Of a stretch of DNA of 64,000 nucleotides, positions 56,363 through 64,000 are shown piece by piece (position 1 is the stretch's first letter; each line of letters opens with the position of its first letter). The notes under the pieces were generated by a model. The model was given only the letters and a program-made list of their open reading frames with translations, did no database searches and was not told the DNA's origin. Source of the DNA: Ochrobactrum sp. Q0168 (GTDB lineage Bacteria > Pseudomonadota > Alphaproteobacteria > Rhizobiales > Rhizobiaceae); NCBI RefSeq assembly GCF_016427605.1, contig NZ_JAELXQ010000002.1:496001-560000 (forward strand), given 5' to 3'. Position numbers and translations under genes: made by a program.

Positions 56363-58322
56363 GGTCTTCCTCCAATTCGACAAGCAGCGCGCCTTCACTG
56401 ACCTGATCGCCAGCCACAACGGTGATGGATGTGATCTTGCCGTCGCGCGGCGCGGTCAGTGACAGTTCCATCTTCATTGCTTCCATCGTCACCAGCGGAT
56501 CGCCTTTGGCAACGCTGGCGCCCTCCACAGCGGACACAAGCCGCACCAGTCCCGGCATCGGCGCCAGAATGCGGCTTTCGGTGGCGGCGTCATCTTCCGC
56601 CCCGACAGACAGCACATGATGAAATATGGTATCGCGCCCGTCGAACTGCACCGTCACGTCCTGCCCGATGCGCAGGACGGACGCTTCCGACACGTGGCCA
56701 TCGACGGAAAACCGAACCAGACCGTTTTTGTGGCTGCGGATTTCGACAGTGCCGAAATCGAAGCCGAAACGCCCCTGATCATTGATCGTGAAGCGGATTG
56801 ACCGGCGCTCGCCGTGATAATCGAGCAGCGCCGAGCGCGATGCGTCGTCCCATAACCGGAAACCGCGCAGGCCCGACCATGGATCACCATTCACTGGCGC
56901 ATCCAGCAGGTCGAGCGCGCCGAGCGCCGCCAGCCCAACGGCGATTTGCGAAGGCTGTTCATCGGCGAAAAGCGCTGCCGCCTCGCGAGCAATCAGCCCG
57001 GTATCGACATCGCCGTTGCGAAACACCTCCAGTTTGCAGAGCGCCGACAGGAACTGACGATTGGTAACGAGCCCCGCAATACGGGTCTTGCCCAGCGCCG
57101 CGTCGAGCCGGTTCAGCGCTTCGTCGCGATCCCGGCCATGAACGATGATCTTCGCGATCATCGGATCGTAGAACGGTGTGATCGTATCGCCGGTCCGTAC
57201 ACCGGAATCGACACGGGCATTTTCAGGAGGCGCGAACAGCGCAAGCTTGCCGGTTGCCGGCAGAAAGTCGCGCGCCGGGTCTTCCGCATAAAGCCGCGCC
57301 TCGAAGGCCCAGCCATGAATGGCGAGCTCGTCCTGACGTTTCGGCAGCTTTTCACCGGAAGCGACCCGCAATTGCCATTCGACCAGATCAAGGCCGGTGA
57401 TGGCTTCCGTCACCGGATGCTCCACCTGCAAGCGCGTGTTCATTTCCATGAAGAAGAAACGGTCAGGCCGCAGCCCTTCCGACACATCGGCGATGAATTC
57501 CACCGTTCCCGCGCCGGAATAGCCAATGGCCAAGGCTGCCTTCACCGCCGCCTCGCCCATGGCAGCGCGCATATCCGGCGTCATGCCGGGCGCAGGCGCT
57601 TCCTCAATCACCTTCTGGTGGCGGCGTTGCAGCGAGCAATCGCGCTCGAAAAGATGCACCGCATTGCCGTGATTATCGCCAAAGACCTGCACCTCGATAT
57701 GGCGCGGCTTCGTCATGTATTTTTCAACCAGCACCGCGCCGTCGCCGAACGAGGCTTCCGCCTCGCGGCGCGCACTGTCAAGCGCTGCTGCGAAATCCGC
57801 CGCCTTATCGACACGGCGCATGCCCTTGCCGCCGCCGCCTGCGCGCGCCTTGATGAGCACGGGATAGCCGATGCGGTCCGCCTCGCTTTTGAGAAAAGCG
57901 CCGTCCTGATTGTCGCCGTGATAGCCCGGCACGACCGGCACACCGGCTTTTTCCATCAGCGCCTTGGCGGCATCCTTCAACCCCATGGCGCGAATGGCCT
58001 TCGCCGATGGTCCGATAAAGACCAAGCCCGCCGCCTCAACAGCATCTACAAACCCGGCATTTTCCGAGAGAAAGCCATAGCCCGGATGGATTGCCTGCGC
58101 GCCGGTTTCCTTCGCGGCCTTGATGATCGCCTCGACATTCAGATAGCTCTGCGCGGAAATGGCAGGGCCGACGCGCACCGCCTCGTCAGCCATTTCCACA
58201 TGCAGCGCATGGGCGTCGGCATCGGAATAAATCGCCACCGTGGCGATACCGAATTCCCGCGCCGTGCGGATGACCCGACAGGCAATTTCCCCGCGATTGG
58301 CAATCAGTATCTTTTTGAACAT
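56355..58322 (-). CDS. mccA: Methylcrotonoyl-CoA carboxylase alpha (biotin-containing) subunit
   Basis: 655 aa from ATG 58322 (MFKKILIANRGEIACR). Biotin carboxylase (1-450), including the ATP-grasp GGGGKGMRRV, then a middle domain and a C-terminal biotinyl domain with the lysine in EAMKMEL. It carboxylates biotin and, with MccB, 3-methylcrotonyl-CoA. The neighbourhood distinguishes it from propionyl-CoA carboxylase. It lies 65 bp after mccB. Confidence 0.92.
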   Translation of the reverse strand: MFKKILIANRGEIACRVIRTAREFGIATVAIYSDADAHALHVEMADEAVRVGPAISAQSYLNVEAIIKAAKETGAQAIHPGYGFLSENAGFVDAVEAAGLVFIGPSAKAIRAMGLKDAAKALMEKAGVPVVPGYHGDNQDGAFLKSEADRIGYPVLIKARAGGGGKGMRRVDKAADFAAALDSARREAEASFGDGAVLVEKYMTKPRHIEVQVFGDNHGNAVHLFERDCSLQRRHQKVIEEAPAPGMTPDMRAAMGEAAVKAALAIGYSGAGTVEFIADVSEGLRPDRFFFMEMNTRLQVEHPVTEAITGLDLVEWQLRVASGEKLPKRQDELAIHGWAFEARLYAEDPARDFLPATGKLALFAPPENARVDSGVRTGDTITPFYDPMIAKIIVHGRDRDEALNRLDAALGKTRIAGLVTNRQFLSALCKLEVFRNGDVDTGLIAREAAALFADEQPSQIAVGLAALGALDLLDAPVNGDPWSGLRGFRLWDDASRSALLDYHGERRSIRFTINDQGRFGFDFGTVEIRSHKNGLVRFSVDGHVSEASVLRIGQDVTVQFDGRDTIFHHVLSVGAEDDAATESRILAPMPGLVRLVSAVEGASVAKGDPLVTMEAMKMELSLTAPRDGKITSITVVAGDQVSEGALLVELEEDHG

Positions 58323-58387
58323 CATTCTTGCCCTCGCGGGATGCGGGCGGAAAACCGCTTTACACTTTTCCTCATCCCGCGCTCCCC

Positions 58388-59995
58388 TCACATTCTGAAC
58401 AAGCCGAAGCGCGTCGGCTCGACCGGCGCGTTCAAGGTTGCGGAAAGCGACAGACCAAGCACTTCGCGGCTCTTGCGCGGATCGACAATACCGTCATCCC
58501 AAAGCCGCGCCGAGGCATAGAGCGGATGGCTCTGGCGTTCGAACATTTCGAGAGTCGGGCGCTTGAACTCCGCTTCCTCTTCCGCCGGCCATGTTCCGCC
58601 GCTGCGCTCGATCCCGTCGCGCTTCACGGTCGCCAGCACGCCCGCCGCCTGTTCACCACCCATCACCGCAATGCGGCTGTTCGGCCAGGTCCACAGGAAG
58701 CGCGGCGAATAGGCCCGCCCCGCCATGCCATAATTGCCCGCGCCATAGGATGCGCCAATCAGCATGGTGATCTTCGGGACATTGGCCGTCGCCACCGCCG
58801 TCACCAGCTTTGCGCCATGCTTGGCGATGCCTTCGGCCTCATATTTGCGCCCGACCATGAAGCCGGTGATATTTTGCAGGAAGATCAGCGGAATATTCCG
58901 CTGACAGCAAAGCTCGATGAAATGCGCGCCCTTGGTGGCCGCTTCGGAAAACAGCACGCCATTATTGGCGATGATGCCCACCGGCATCCCGTAAATGCTG
59001 GCAAAGCCGCAAACCAGCGTAGCGCCATAGCGCGCCTTGAACTCATCGAAATCCGAGCCATCGACCAGCCGTGCGATCACTTCGCGCACATCATAGGGAA
59101 TGCGCGTATCGGCGGACACCACGCCGAGCAGTTCCTCCGGATTGCAGAGCGGAGCAGCACCGTCGCCCTTCGGAATGAAGGAGCGTTTCTCGCTGTTGAG
59201 ATTGGCTGCGATGGCGCGCGCAATCTGCAAGGCATGGGCGTCGTCATTGGCCAGATGATCGGCCACGCCCGAAAGCCTTGTATGCACATCGCCGCCGCCG
59301 AGATCTTCCGCCGTGACCACTTCGCCGGTTGCGGCCTTCACCAGTGGCGGACCAGCCAGAAAGATCGTGCCCTGATTACGCACGATCACCGTCTCGTCGC
59401 TCATGGCGGGCACATAAGCACCACCTGCGGTGCATGACCCCATGACCACAGCGACCTGCGGAATGCCCGCTGCCGACATCTGCGCCTGATTGTAGAAGAT
59501 GCGTCCGAAATGGTCACGATCCGGGAACACCTCATCCTGATTGGGCAGGTTGGCCCCGCCGGAATCGACCAGATAGATGCAAGGCAGGCGATTATCCCCC
59601 GCGATCTCCTGCGCGCGCAGATGCTTTTTTACAGTCACCGGATAATAGGTGCCGCCCTTCACCGTCGCATCGTTGCAGACGATCATGCATTCGCGGCCCG
59701 ATACGCGCCCGATGCCGGTGATGATGCCGCCGGATGGGGCCGCCCCGCCATACATGCCGTGACCCGCCGTCAGACCGACTTCCAGAAAAGGCGAGCCCGG
59801 ATCCAGCAATTGCGCGACGCGGTCACGGGGAAGCAGTTTTCCGCGAGAAACGTGACGTTCACGCGCTTTCTCGCCACCGCCATCGATGGCATGGCGAGAC
59901 GCCTCGGCTACAATATCGATGGCTTCCAACATGGCTTTGCGGTTGGCCTGATAGGCAGCGCCGCGCGTCGATATCTCGGATTTCAGAACCGGCAT
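58388..59995 (-). CDS. mccB: Methylcrotonoyl-CoA carboxylase beta (carboxyltransferase) subunit
   Basis: 535 aa carboxyltransferase, crotonase-like N and C halves. [34 protein letters not shown] and [19 protein letters not shown] are the expected oxyanion motifs. It transfers CO2 from carboxybiotin to 3-methylcrotonyl-CoA. ATG 59995 follows the ivd stop with a one-base overlap (TGATG); a TTG one codon upstream is less likely. Confidence 0.93.
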   Translation of the reverse strand: MPVLKSEISTRGAAYQANRKAMLEAIDIVAEASRHAIDGGGEKARERHVSRGKLLPRDRVAQLLDPGSPFLEVGLTAGHGMYGGAAPSGGIITGIGRVSGRECMIVCNDATVKGGTYYPVTVKKHLRAQEIAGDNRLPCIYLVDSGGANLPNQDEVFPDRDHFGRIFYNQAQMSAAGIPQVAVVMGSCTAGGAYVPAMSDETVIVRNQGTIFLAGPPLVKAATGEVVTAEDLGGGDVHTRLSGVADHLANDDAHALQIARAIAANLNSEKRSFIPKGDGAAPLCNPEELLGVVSADTRIPYDVREVIARLVDGSDFDEFKARYGATLVCGFASIYGMPVGIIANNGVLFSEAATKGAHFIELCCQRNIPLIFLQNITGFMVGRKYEAEGIAKHGAKLVTAVATANVPKITMLIGASYGAGNYGMAGRAYSPRFLWTWPNSRIAVMGGEQAAGVLATVKRDGIERSGGTWPAEEEAEFKRPTLEMFERQSHPLYASARLWDDGIVDPRKSREVLGLSLSATLNAPVEPTRFGLFRM

Positions 59996-61158
59996 CAACG
60001 GGTCTCCTGAAACAATTCCCGTCCGATCAGCATACGCCGGATTTCCGACGTGCCTGCACCGATTTCGTAAAGCTTGGCGTCGCGCAGCAGACGCCCGGTC
60101 GGATAATCGTTGATATAGCCGTTACCGCCCAGCGACTGGATGGCCTGCAAGGCCATCTGGGTCGCATTTTCCGCCGTATAAAGAATGCAGCCCGCCGCAT
60201 CCTTGCGTGTCGTCTCGCCCCGGTCGCAGGCCGCCGCCACCGCATAAGTATAAGCACGCGAGGCGTTGAAGGTCACATACATGTCGGCCAGCTTGCCCTG
60301 CATCAGCTGGAACTCACCGATCGGCTGATCAAACTGCTTGCGCTGATGCACATAGGGCACGACGACATCGAGGCAGGCCGCCATGATACCAAGCGGCCCG
60401 CCCGCCAGCACCACACGCTCATAATCGAGACCGGACATCAGCACATTGACGCCCCTGCCGACCTCGCCCAGCACGTTTTCCGCAGGCACTTCGCAATTTT
60501 CGAACACCAGCTCGCAGGTGTTGGAGCCGCGCATGCCAAGCTTGTCGAGCTTTTGCGCGGTCGAAAAACCCTTGAAACTTTTCTCCACGATAAAGGCGCT
60601 GATCCCGCGCGAACCCGCCGCCGGATCGGTCTTGGCATAGACCACCAGCACATCCGCATCCGGGCCGTTGGTGATCCACATCTTGTTGCCGTTCAGCACA
60701 TATCTGTCGCCGCGCTTTTCGGCGCGAAGCTTCATCGAAACCACGTCCGATCCAGCCCCCGGCTCGGACATGGCGAGCGCGCCGACATGCTCGCCGGAAA
60801 TGAGCTTTGGCAGATATTTCGCGCATTGTTCAGGCGAACCATTGCGCTTGATCTGGTTGACGCAGAGATTGGAATGCGCGCCATAGCTGAGGCCAATCGA
60901 GGCCGATGCGCGGCTGATCTCTTCCATGGCCACGCAATGGGCGAGATAGCCGAGACCCGCGCCGCCATATTCTTCCTGCGCGGTAATGCCCAGCACGCCC
61001 AGCTCACCCAGTTCACGCCACAGATGCATGGGAAATGCGTTATTGCGGTCGGTTTCAGCGGCAAGCGGCGCAATGCGGCTTTCCGCGAAACGGCGCACCG
61101 TATCACGAAGGGCTTCGATCTCCTCGCCAAGACCGAAATTTATGCCCGAAGCAAACAT
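59995..61158 (-). CDS. ivd: Isovaleryl-CoA dehydrogenase
   Basis: 387 aa from ATG 61158. Acyl-CoA dehydrogenase fold: [41 protein letters not shown] (FAD and substrate), [43 protein letters not shown] at the C-terminus. The length and neighbours indicate isovaleryl-CoA. First gene of the tightly packed leucine cluster; the 165-bp gap to the upstream synthetase gene may hold a promoter. Confidence 0.92.
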   Translation of the reverse strand: MFASGINFGLGEEIEALRDTVRRFAESRIAPLAAETDRNNAFPMHLWRELGELGVLGITAQEEYGGAGLGYLAHCVAMEEISRASASIGLSYGAHSNLCVNQIKRNGSPEQCAKYLPKLISGEHVGALAMSEPGAGSDVVSMKLRAEKRGDRYVLNGNKMWITNGPDADVLVVYAKTDPAAGSRGISAFIVEKSFKGFSTAQKLDKLGMRGSNTCELVFENCEVPAENVLGEVGRGVNVLMSGLDYERVVLAGGPLGIMAACLDVVVPYVHQRKQFDQPIGEFQLMQGKLADMYVTFNASRAYTYAVAAACDRGETTRKDAAGCILYTAENATQMALQAIQSLGGNGYINDYPTGRLLRDAKLYEIGAGTSEIRRMLIGRELFQETR

Positions 61159-61323
61159 ACTCGTCCTCCACAAGTTCTGCCCGGCGACCATCTTCTGCAA
61201 GATGGCTTATGTGGAAGGCAGAGTGTCCCGTGGCGGCCAAATAGGCAATGGCTTTGCGCGGCGTTCTGTGGCTATTTATTGCTGGATAACGAAATTTTGT
61301 TGCGCATGTTATCCGGCGACCAA

Positions 61324-63312
61324 TCACTCCTCCTGAAGCTCGGCAATGTCGCGATAAAGCTCCAGCGCTTCCGGATTGGCCAGCGCCTCACGGTTTTTCA
61401 CATCGCGGCCATGCACGATATCGCGGACGGCAAGTTCAACGATCTTGCCGGATTTGGTGCGCGGAATATCCGCAACAGCAATGATTTTTGCCGGCACATG
61501 GCGCGGTGTCGCGCCGGTGCGAATCTTGGCCTTGACCCGCGCCTTGAGGTCGTCGTCCAGCGTCACGCCTTCGGCAAGGCGCACAAACAGCACTACCCGC
61601 ACATCCTTGTCCCAGTCCTGCCCGATGCAGAGCGCCTCGGCAATCTCCGGCATCTGCTCGACCTGGTTGTAGATTTCCGCCGTGCCGATACGCACGCCGC
61701 CGGGGTTCAGTGTCGCGTCGGAACGGCCATGAATGACAATCCCGTCATGCTCGGTCCATTCGGCAAAATCGCCATGGCACCAGATATTGTCGAAGCGCTC
61801 GAAATAAGCCGCCTGATATTTGGCCCCGTCCGGATCATTCCAGAACTGCAGCGGCATGCAGGGAAACGCCTTCGTGCAGACCAGTTCGCCTTTCTGCATG
61901 CGCACCGGCTTGCCGTCATCGTTCCAGACATCGACGGCCATGCCAAGGCCAGCGCCCTGAATTTCACCCTGCCAGACGGGTTCGGTCGGCACACCCAGCA
62001 CGAAGCAGGATACGATATCCGTTCCGCCCGAAATGGACGCAAGATGCACATCCGGCTTGATGGCGTCATAGACGAAGGCAAAGCCCTCGGGCGACAGCGG
62101 CGAGCCAGTGGACGAAACCGTGCGCAGCGCCGAAAGATCATGCGTTTCGCTCGGCTTCAGCCCGGCCTTCAGCACGGCATCGATAAATTTCGCCGAGGTG
62201 CCGAAATAGGTCATGCCCTCGGCGGCGGCATAATCGAACAGCACATTGCCATCGGGATAGAAAGGCGAGCCGTCATAGAGCAGCAACGTGGCCCCGGAAC
62301 CGATGCCCGACGCCAGCCAGTTCCACATCATCCAGCCGCAAGTGGTGAAATAGAAGAACTTGTCGCCGTCGCGGATATCCGCATGGAGACGCTGTTCCTT
62401 CAGATGCTGCAACAGCACCCCACCGGCGCGATGGACGATGCATTTTGGAATGCCGGTCGTGCCGGAAGAAAACAGAATATAGATCGGATGATCGAAAGGC
62501 AGGCGCGTGAACTCCACCGGCTTGGCGGCAAAGGCGCCGAGCGCTTCATCGAGCGCAACGCCCTTCTCGGCTTTCTCTGCGACCGCTTCCGCTTCGCCCA
62601 GATAGCTGACGATGACCGACCGCCGCAGTCCCGGCAGCTTTGCCGTGACCTGCGCCACCTTGTCGGCCACGTCGATGCGTTTGCCATTGTACCAATAGCC
62701 ATCGCAGGCAAAGAACAGTTTTGGCTCGATCTGGCCGAAACGGTCGAGCACGCCCTGCACGCCGAAATCCGGCGAGCATGACGACCAGACGGCGCCGATG
62801 GAGCTTGCGGCCAGCATCAGCGCAACCGCTTCCGGCATATTGGGCATCATGCCCGCAACGCGGTCGCCGGGTTCCACGCCTTCCGACAGCATGAATTGCT
62901 GGAGTTTCGAGACCAGCGCGTGAAGATCATTCCAGCTCAAACGACGTTCGACCTTGTCCTCGCCGCGGAAAACAATCGCGTCGTCACGGCCCTCCCGGCG
63001 CAGGAGATTTTCTGCGAAATTGAGACGCGCTTGCGGGAAGAATTTCGCCTCGCGCATATGCCCCTTATCGACAAGAGCCGTCGCGCCGCGCTCGCCTATG
63101 ATGTCGCAGAAATCCCAGATGAGCGTCCAGAAGCCCGGGCGATCCTCCACCGACCAACGATGCAGCGCCGCATAATCCGGCAGATCAAGGCCGGTGCGCT
63201 GTTCGGCGCGAATGCGGAATTGTTCCAGCGTGCTGGCTGCGATGCGTTGCGCATCGGGCTGCCACAGCGGATGGTCGTGCGAAAACTGCGTGGAAACTGC
63301 CTCGGTGCTCAT
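61324..63312 (-). CDS. Acetoacetyl-CoA synthetase (acetoacetate-CoA ligase)
   Basis: 662 aa AMP-forming ligase, typical size for acetoacetate-CoA ligase. Motifs: [20 protein letters not shown] (P-loop), [34 protein letters not shown], and the C-terminal [18 protein letters not shown] with the catalytic Lys. It activates acetoacetate, the leucine product, to acetoacetyl-CoA, and may link to polyhydroxybutyrate or ketone use. It lies upstream of ivd on the same strand. ATG 63312 or 63315. Confidence 0.93.
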   Translation of the reverse strand: MSTEAVSTQFSHDHPLWQPDAQRIAASTLEQFRIRAEQRTGLDLPDYAALHRWSVEDRPGFWTLIWDFCDIIGERGATALVDKGHMREAKFFPQARLNFAENLLRREGRDDAIVFRGEDKVERRLSWNDLHALVSKLQQFMLSEGVEPGDRVAGMMPNMPEAVALMLAASSIGAVWSSCSPDFGVQGVLDRFGQIEPKLFFACDGYWYNGKRIDVADKVAQVTAKLPGLRRSVIVSYLGEAEAVAEKAEKGVALDEALGAFAAKPVEFTRLPFDHPIYILFSSGTTGIPKCIVHRAGGVLLQHLKEQRLHADIRDGDKFFYFTTCGWMMWNWLASGIGSGATLLLYDGSPFYPDGNVLFDYAAAEGMTYFGTSAKFIDAVLKAGLKPSETHDLSALRTVSSTGSPLSPEGFAFVYDAIKPDVHLASISGGTDIVSCFVLGVPTEPVWQGEIQGAGLGMAVDVWNDDGKPVRMQKGELVCTKAFPCMPLQFWNDPDGAKYQAAYFERFDNIWCHGDFAEWTEHDGIVIHGRSDATLNPGGVRIGTAEIYNQVEQMPEIAEALCIGQDWDKDVRVVLFVRLAEGVTLDDDLKARVKAKIRTGATPRHVPAKIIAVADIPRTKSGKIVELAVRDIVHGRDVKNREALANPEALELYRDIAELQEE

Positions 63313-63410
63313 CATTCCTCCCTGACGCAAGCGCGGCCAATGTTTCGTTACAAGCCGCGCCGTCTGAGGTTTCTAAAAGAGACTTTCCGGCACGTCCATG
63401 CTTTTCGGGG

Positions 63411-64000
63411 TCATGCGTCGCGTTCGCGCATCATCGGTGCACTTTCACCCTGCCTGTCCACCCACATGTCGATACGACGCACCGCCCAGCGGTGGATCGG
63501 ATTTTCAAACAGGTGCCATGCTGCGATGGCCACAAGCACACTGATCAAAGTGCAGCCGGAAATCAGTAAAAGCGCGCTGAAGCCGCTCAGTTCAGTCTCT
63601 GCGGGGAAGAGCGCAAAAGCGATCTTGAAGAAAAACTGGCCGACCAAAGGATGCAGAATGAAAATCCCGAAACTGTAACGCGACAATCTCACCAAACCCT
63701 TCCATCGCAGGGGCGTATAGATATTCTGCGTGCTGGCGGCATAGAGAATATAGGTGCAAAAATAGAGGAAGACGAGCCGCCACGGCCCCTCTAATGTTTG
63801 CACACCATCCATCGCACTTTGCGGATGATAAAACAGAAACACCACCAGACAGGCAGCCAGAGCGAGCATGATCAGCGCCTTCGGCAGTTCGTTATGCTTT
63901 CGCCGCGCCAGCCACATGCCGAACAAAAACGACGGCAGAGCGCGAAACACGCCGATGTCGGCAAATTGTATCCGCGTCAGCGATGGCGTGCCGACCGACC
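63411..64000 (-). CDS. Acyltransferase 3 family membrane protein, 5' part beyond the window
   Basis: The minus-strand frame is open from the edge to the stop at 63411 (about 196 codons). It has at least five hydrophobic helices, GVFRALPSFLFGMWLARR, YSFGIFILHPLVGQFFF (conserved SFGIFILHP), and a C-terminal FENPIHRW, characteristic of acyltransferase family 3 (OafA-like). Such proteins transfer acyl groups to sugars of LPS or other polymers. Full length and start are unknown. Confidence 0.85.
   Translation of the reverse strand, partial: SVGTPSLTRIQFADIGVFRALPSFLFGMWLARRKHNELPKALIMLALAACLVVFLFYHPQSAMDGVQTLEGPWRLVFLYFCTYILYAASTQNIYTPLRWKGLVRLSRYSFGIFILHPLVGQFFFKIAFALFPAETELSGFSALLLISGCTLISVLVAIAAWHLFENPIHRWAVRRIDMWVDRQGESAPMMRERDA

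Noticed and set aside
58325-58391. A longer N-terminus for mccA
   Set aside because: Biotin carboxylases begin at MFKKILIANRGEIA; the 22 extra residues are not typical and lie in the intergenic gap.
59734-62781. A 1015-codon open frame on the plus strand
   Set aside because: It is antisense to mccB, ivd and acetoacetyl-CoA synthetase, all with intact family motifs. Its His/Arg/Ala-rich sequence is typical of the complement of GC-rich genes.

Overview
The window looks like a chromosome segment of Brucella (or the closely related Brucella/Ochrobactrum group, Rhizobiales). The evidence is moderately high GC, alphaproteobacterial gene content (FrcBCAK/FrcR sugar import, ImuA-ImuB-DnaE2, TamAB, an IalB-family protein, a CyoABCD oxidase), octamer repeats of the AGGGCAGT type known as hypervariable VNTRs in Brucella, and about 100-bp dispersed repeats resembling Bru-RS elements. 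I found no rRNA, tRNA, CRISPR, prophage or complete insertion sequence. This is mostly core chromosome.

Layout. 1-5.5 kb: the end of a GNAT acetyltransferase gene, a Bax-inhibitor-1 membrane protein, and a TesA-type esterase divergent from an ABC ATPase/permease pair (YbbA/YbbP-like). The permease reading frame is broken by one extra base in a C5 run. 5.6-13.1 kb: ThpR, a low-molecular-weight phosphatase, PhhB, a YkvA-like protein whose last codons lie in an octamer array, an IalB-family secreted protein, RlmN, a LysE exporter and ArgG. 13.2-18.9 kb: the SOS mutagenesis operon imuA-imuB-dnaE2 behind a perfect alphaproteobacterial LexA box. 19-22.5 kb: a hemolysin-III-type protein, a lytic transglycosylase lipoprotein, three small proteins and an FAH-family enzyme. 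22.6-27.9 kb: frcBCAK with divergent ROK regulator frcR and a perfect AT-rich inverted repeat between them. 27.8-33.2 kb: an AraC/DUF2000 pair, pgm, apbC flanked on both sides by octamer elements, a ribbon-helix-helix protein and a VOC protein. 33.3-39.3 kb: a Tat-exported subunit plus GMC oxidoreductase, a periplasmic copper module (DUF2946-like and a YcnI-PCuAC fusion), an uncharacterised cysteine-rich two-gene unit, and an L,D-transpeptidase. 39.5-46.2 kb: tamA-tamB. 46.5-50.7 kb: cyoABCD. 51.5-54.4 kb: small genes, a membrane-anchored tyrosine phosphatase and a branched-chain amino acid binding protein. 54.7-63.3 kb: leucine degradation genes (ivd, mccB, mccA, HMG-CoA lyase, enoyl-CoA hydratase) with acetoacetyl-CoA synthetase upstream. 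63.4 kb to the end: a truncated acyltransferase.

How the genes work together. The leucine genes take isovaleryl-CoA to acetoacetate plus acetyl-CoA; acetoacetyl-CoA synthetase can then activate the acetoacetate, and the nearby Liv-type binding protein could supply leucine. FrcBCAK imports and may phosphorylate a monosaccharide under FrcR control, and Pgm links hexose phosphates to envelope polysaccharides. TamA/TamB, the L,D-transpeptidase and the lytic transglycosylase are envelope-building functions. The copper proteins precede the heme-copper quinol oxidase by 9 kb.

The most interesting points are the octamer-repeat elements that supply stop codons to adjacent genes, the coupled 59-aa and Cys-rich 169-aa pair behind an Irr/Fur-like palindrome, the putative FrcR operator and frcB-frcC hairpin, the frameshifted permease, and a Mrp/ApbC protein without the CxxC motif.
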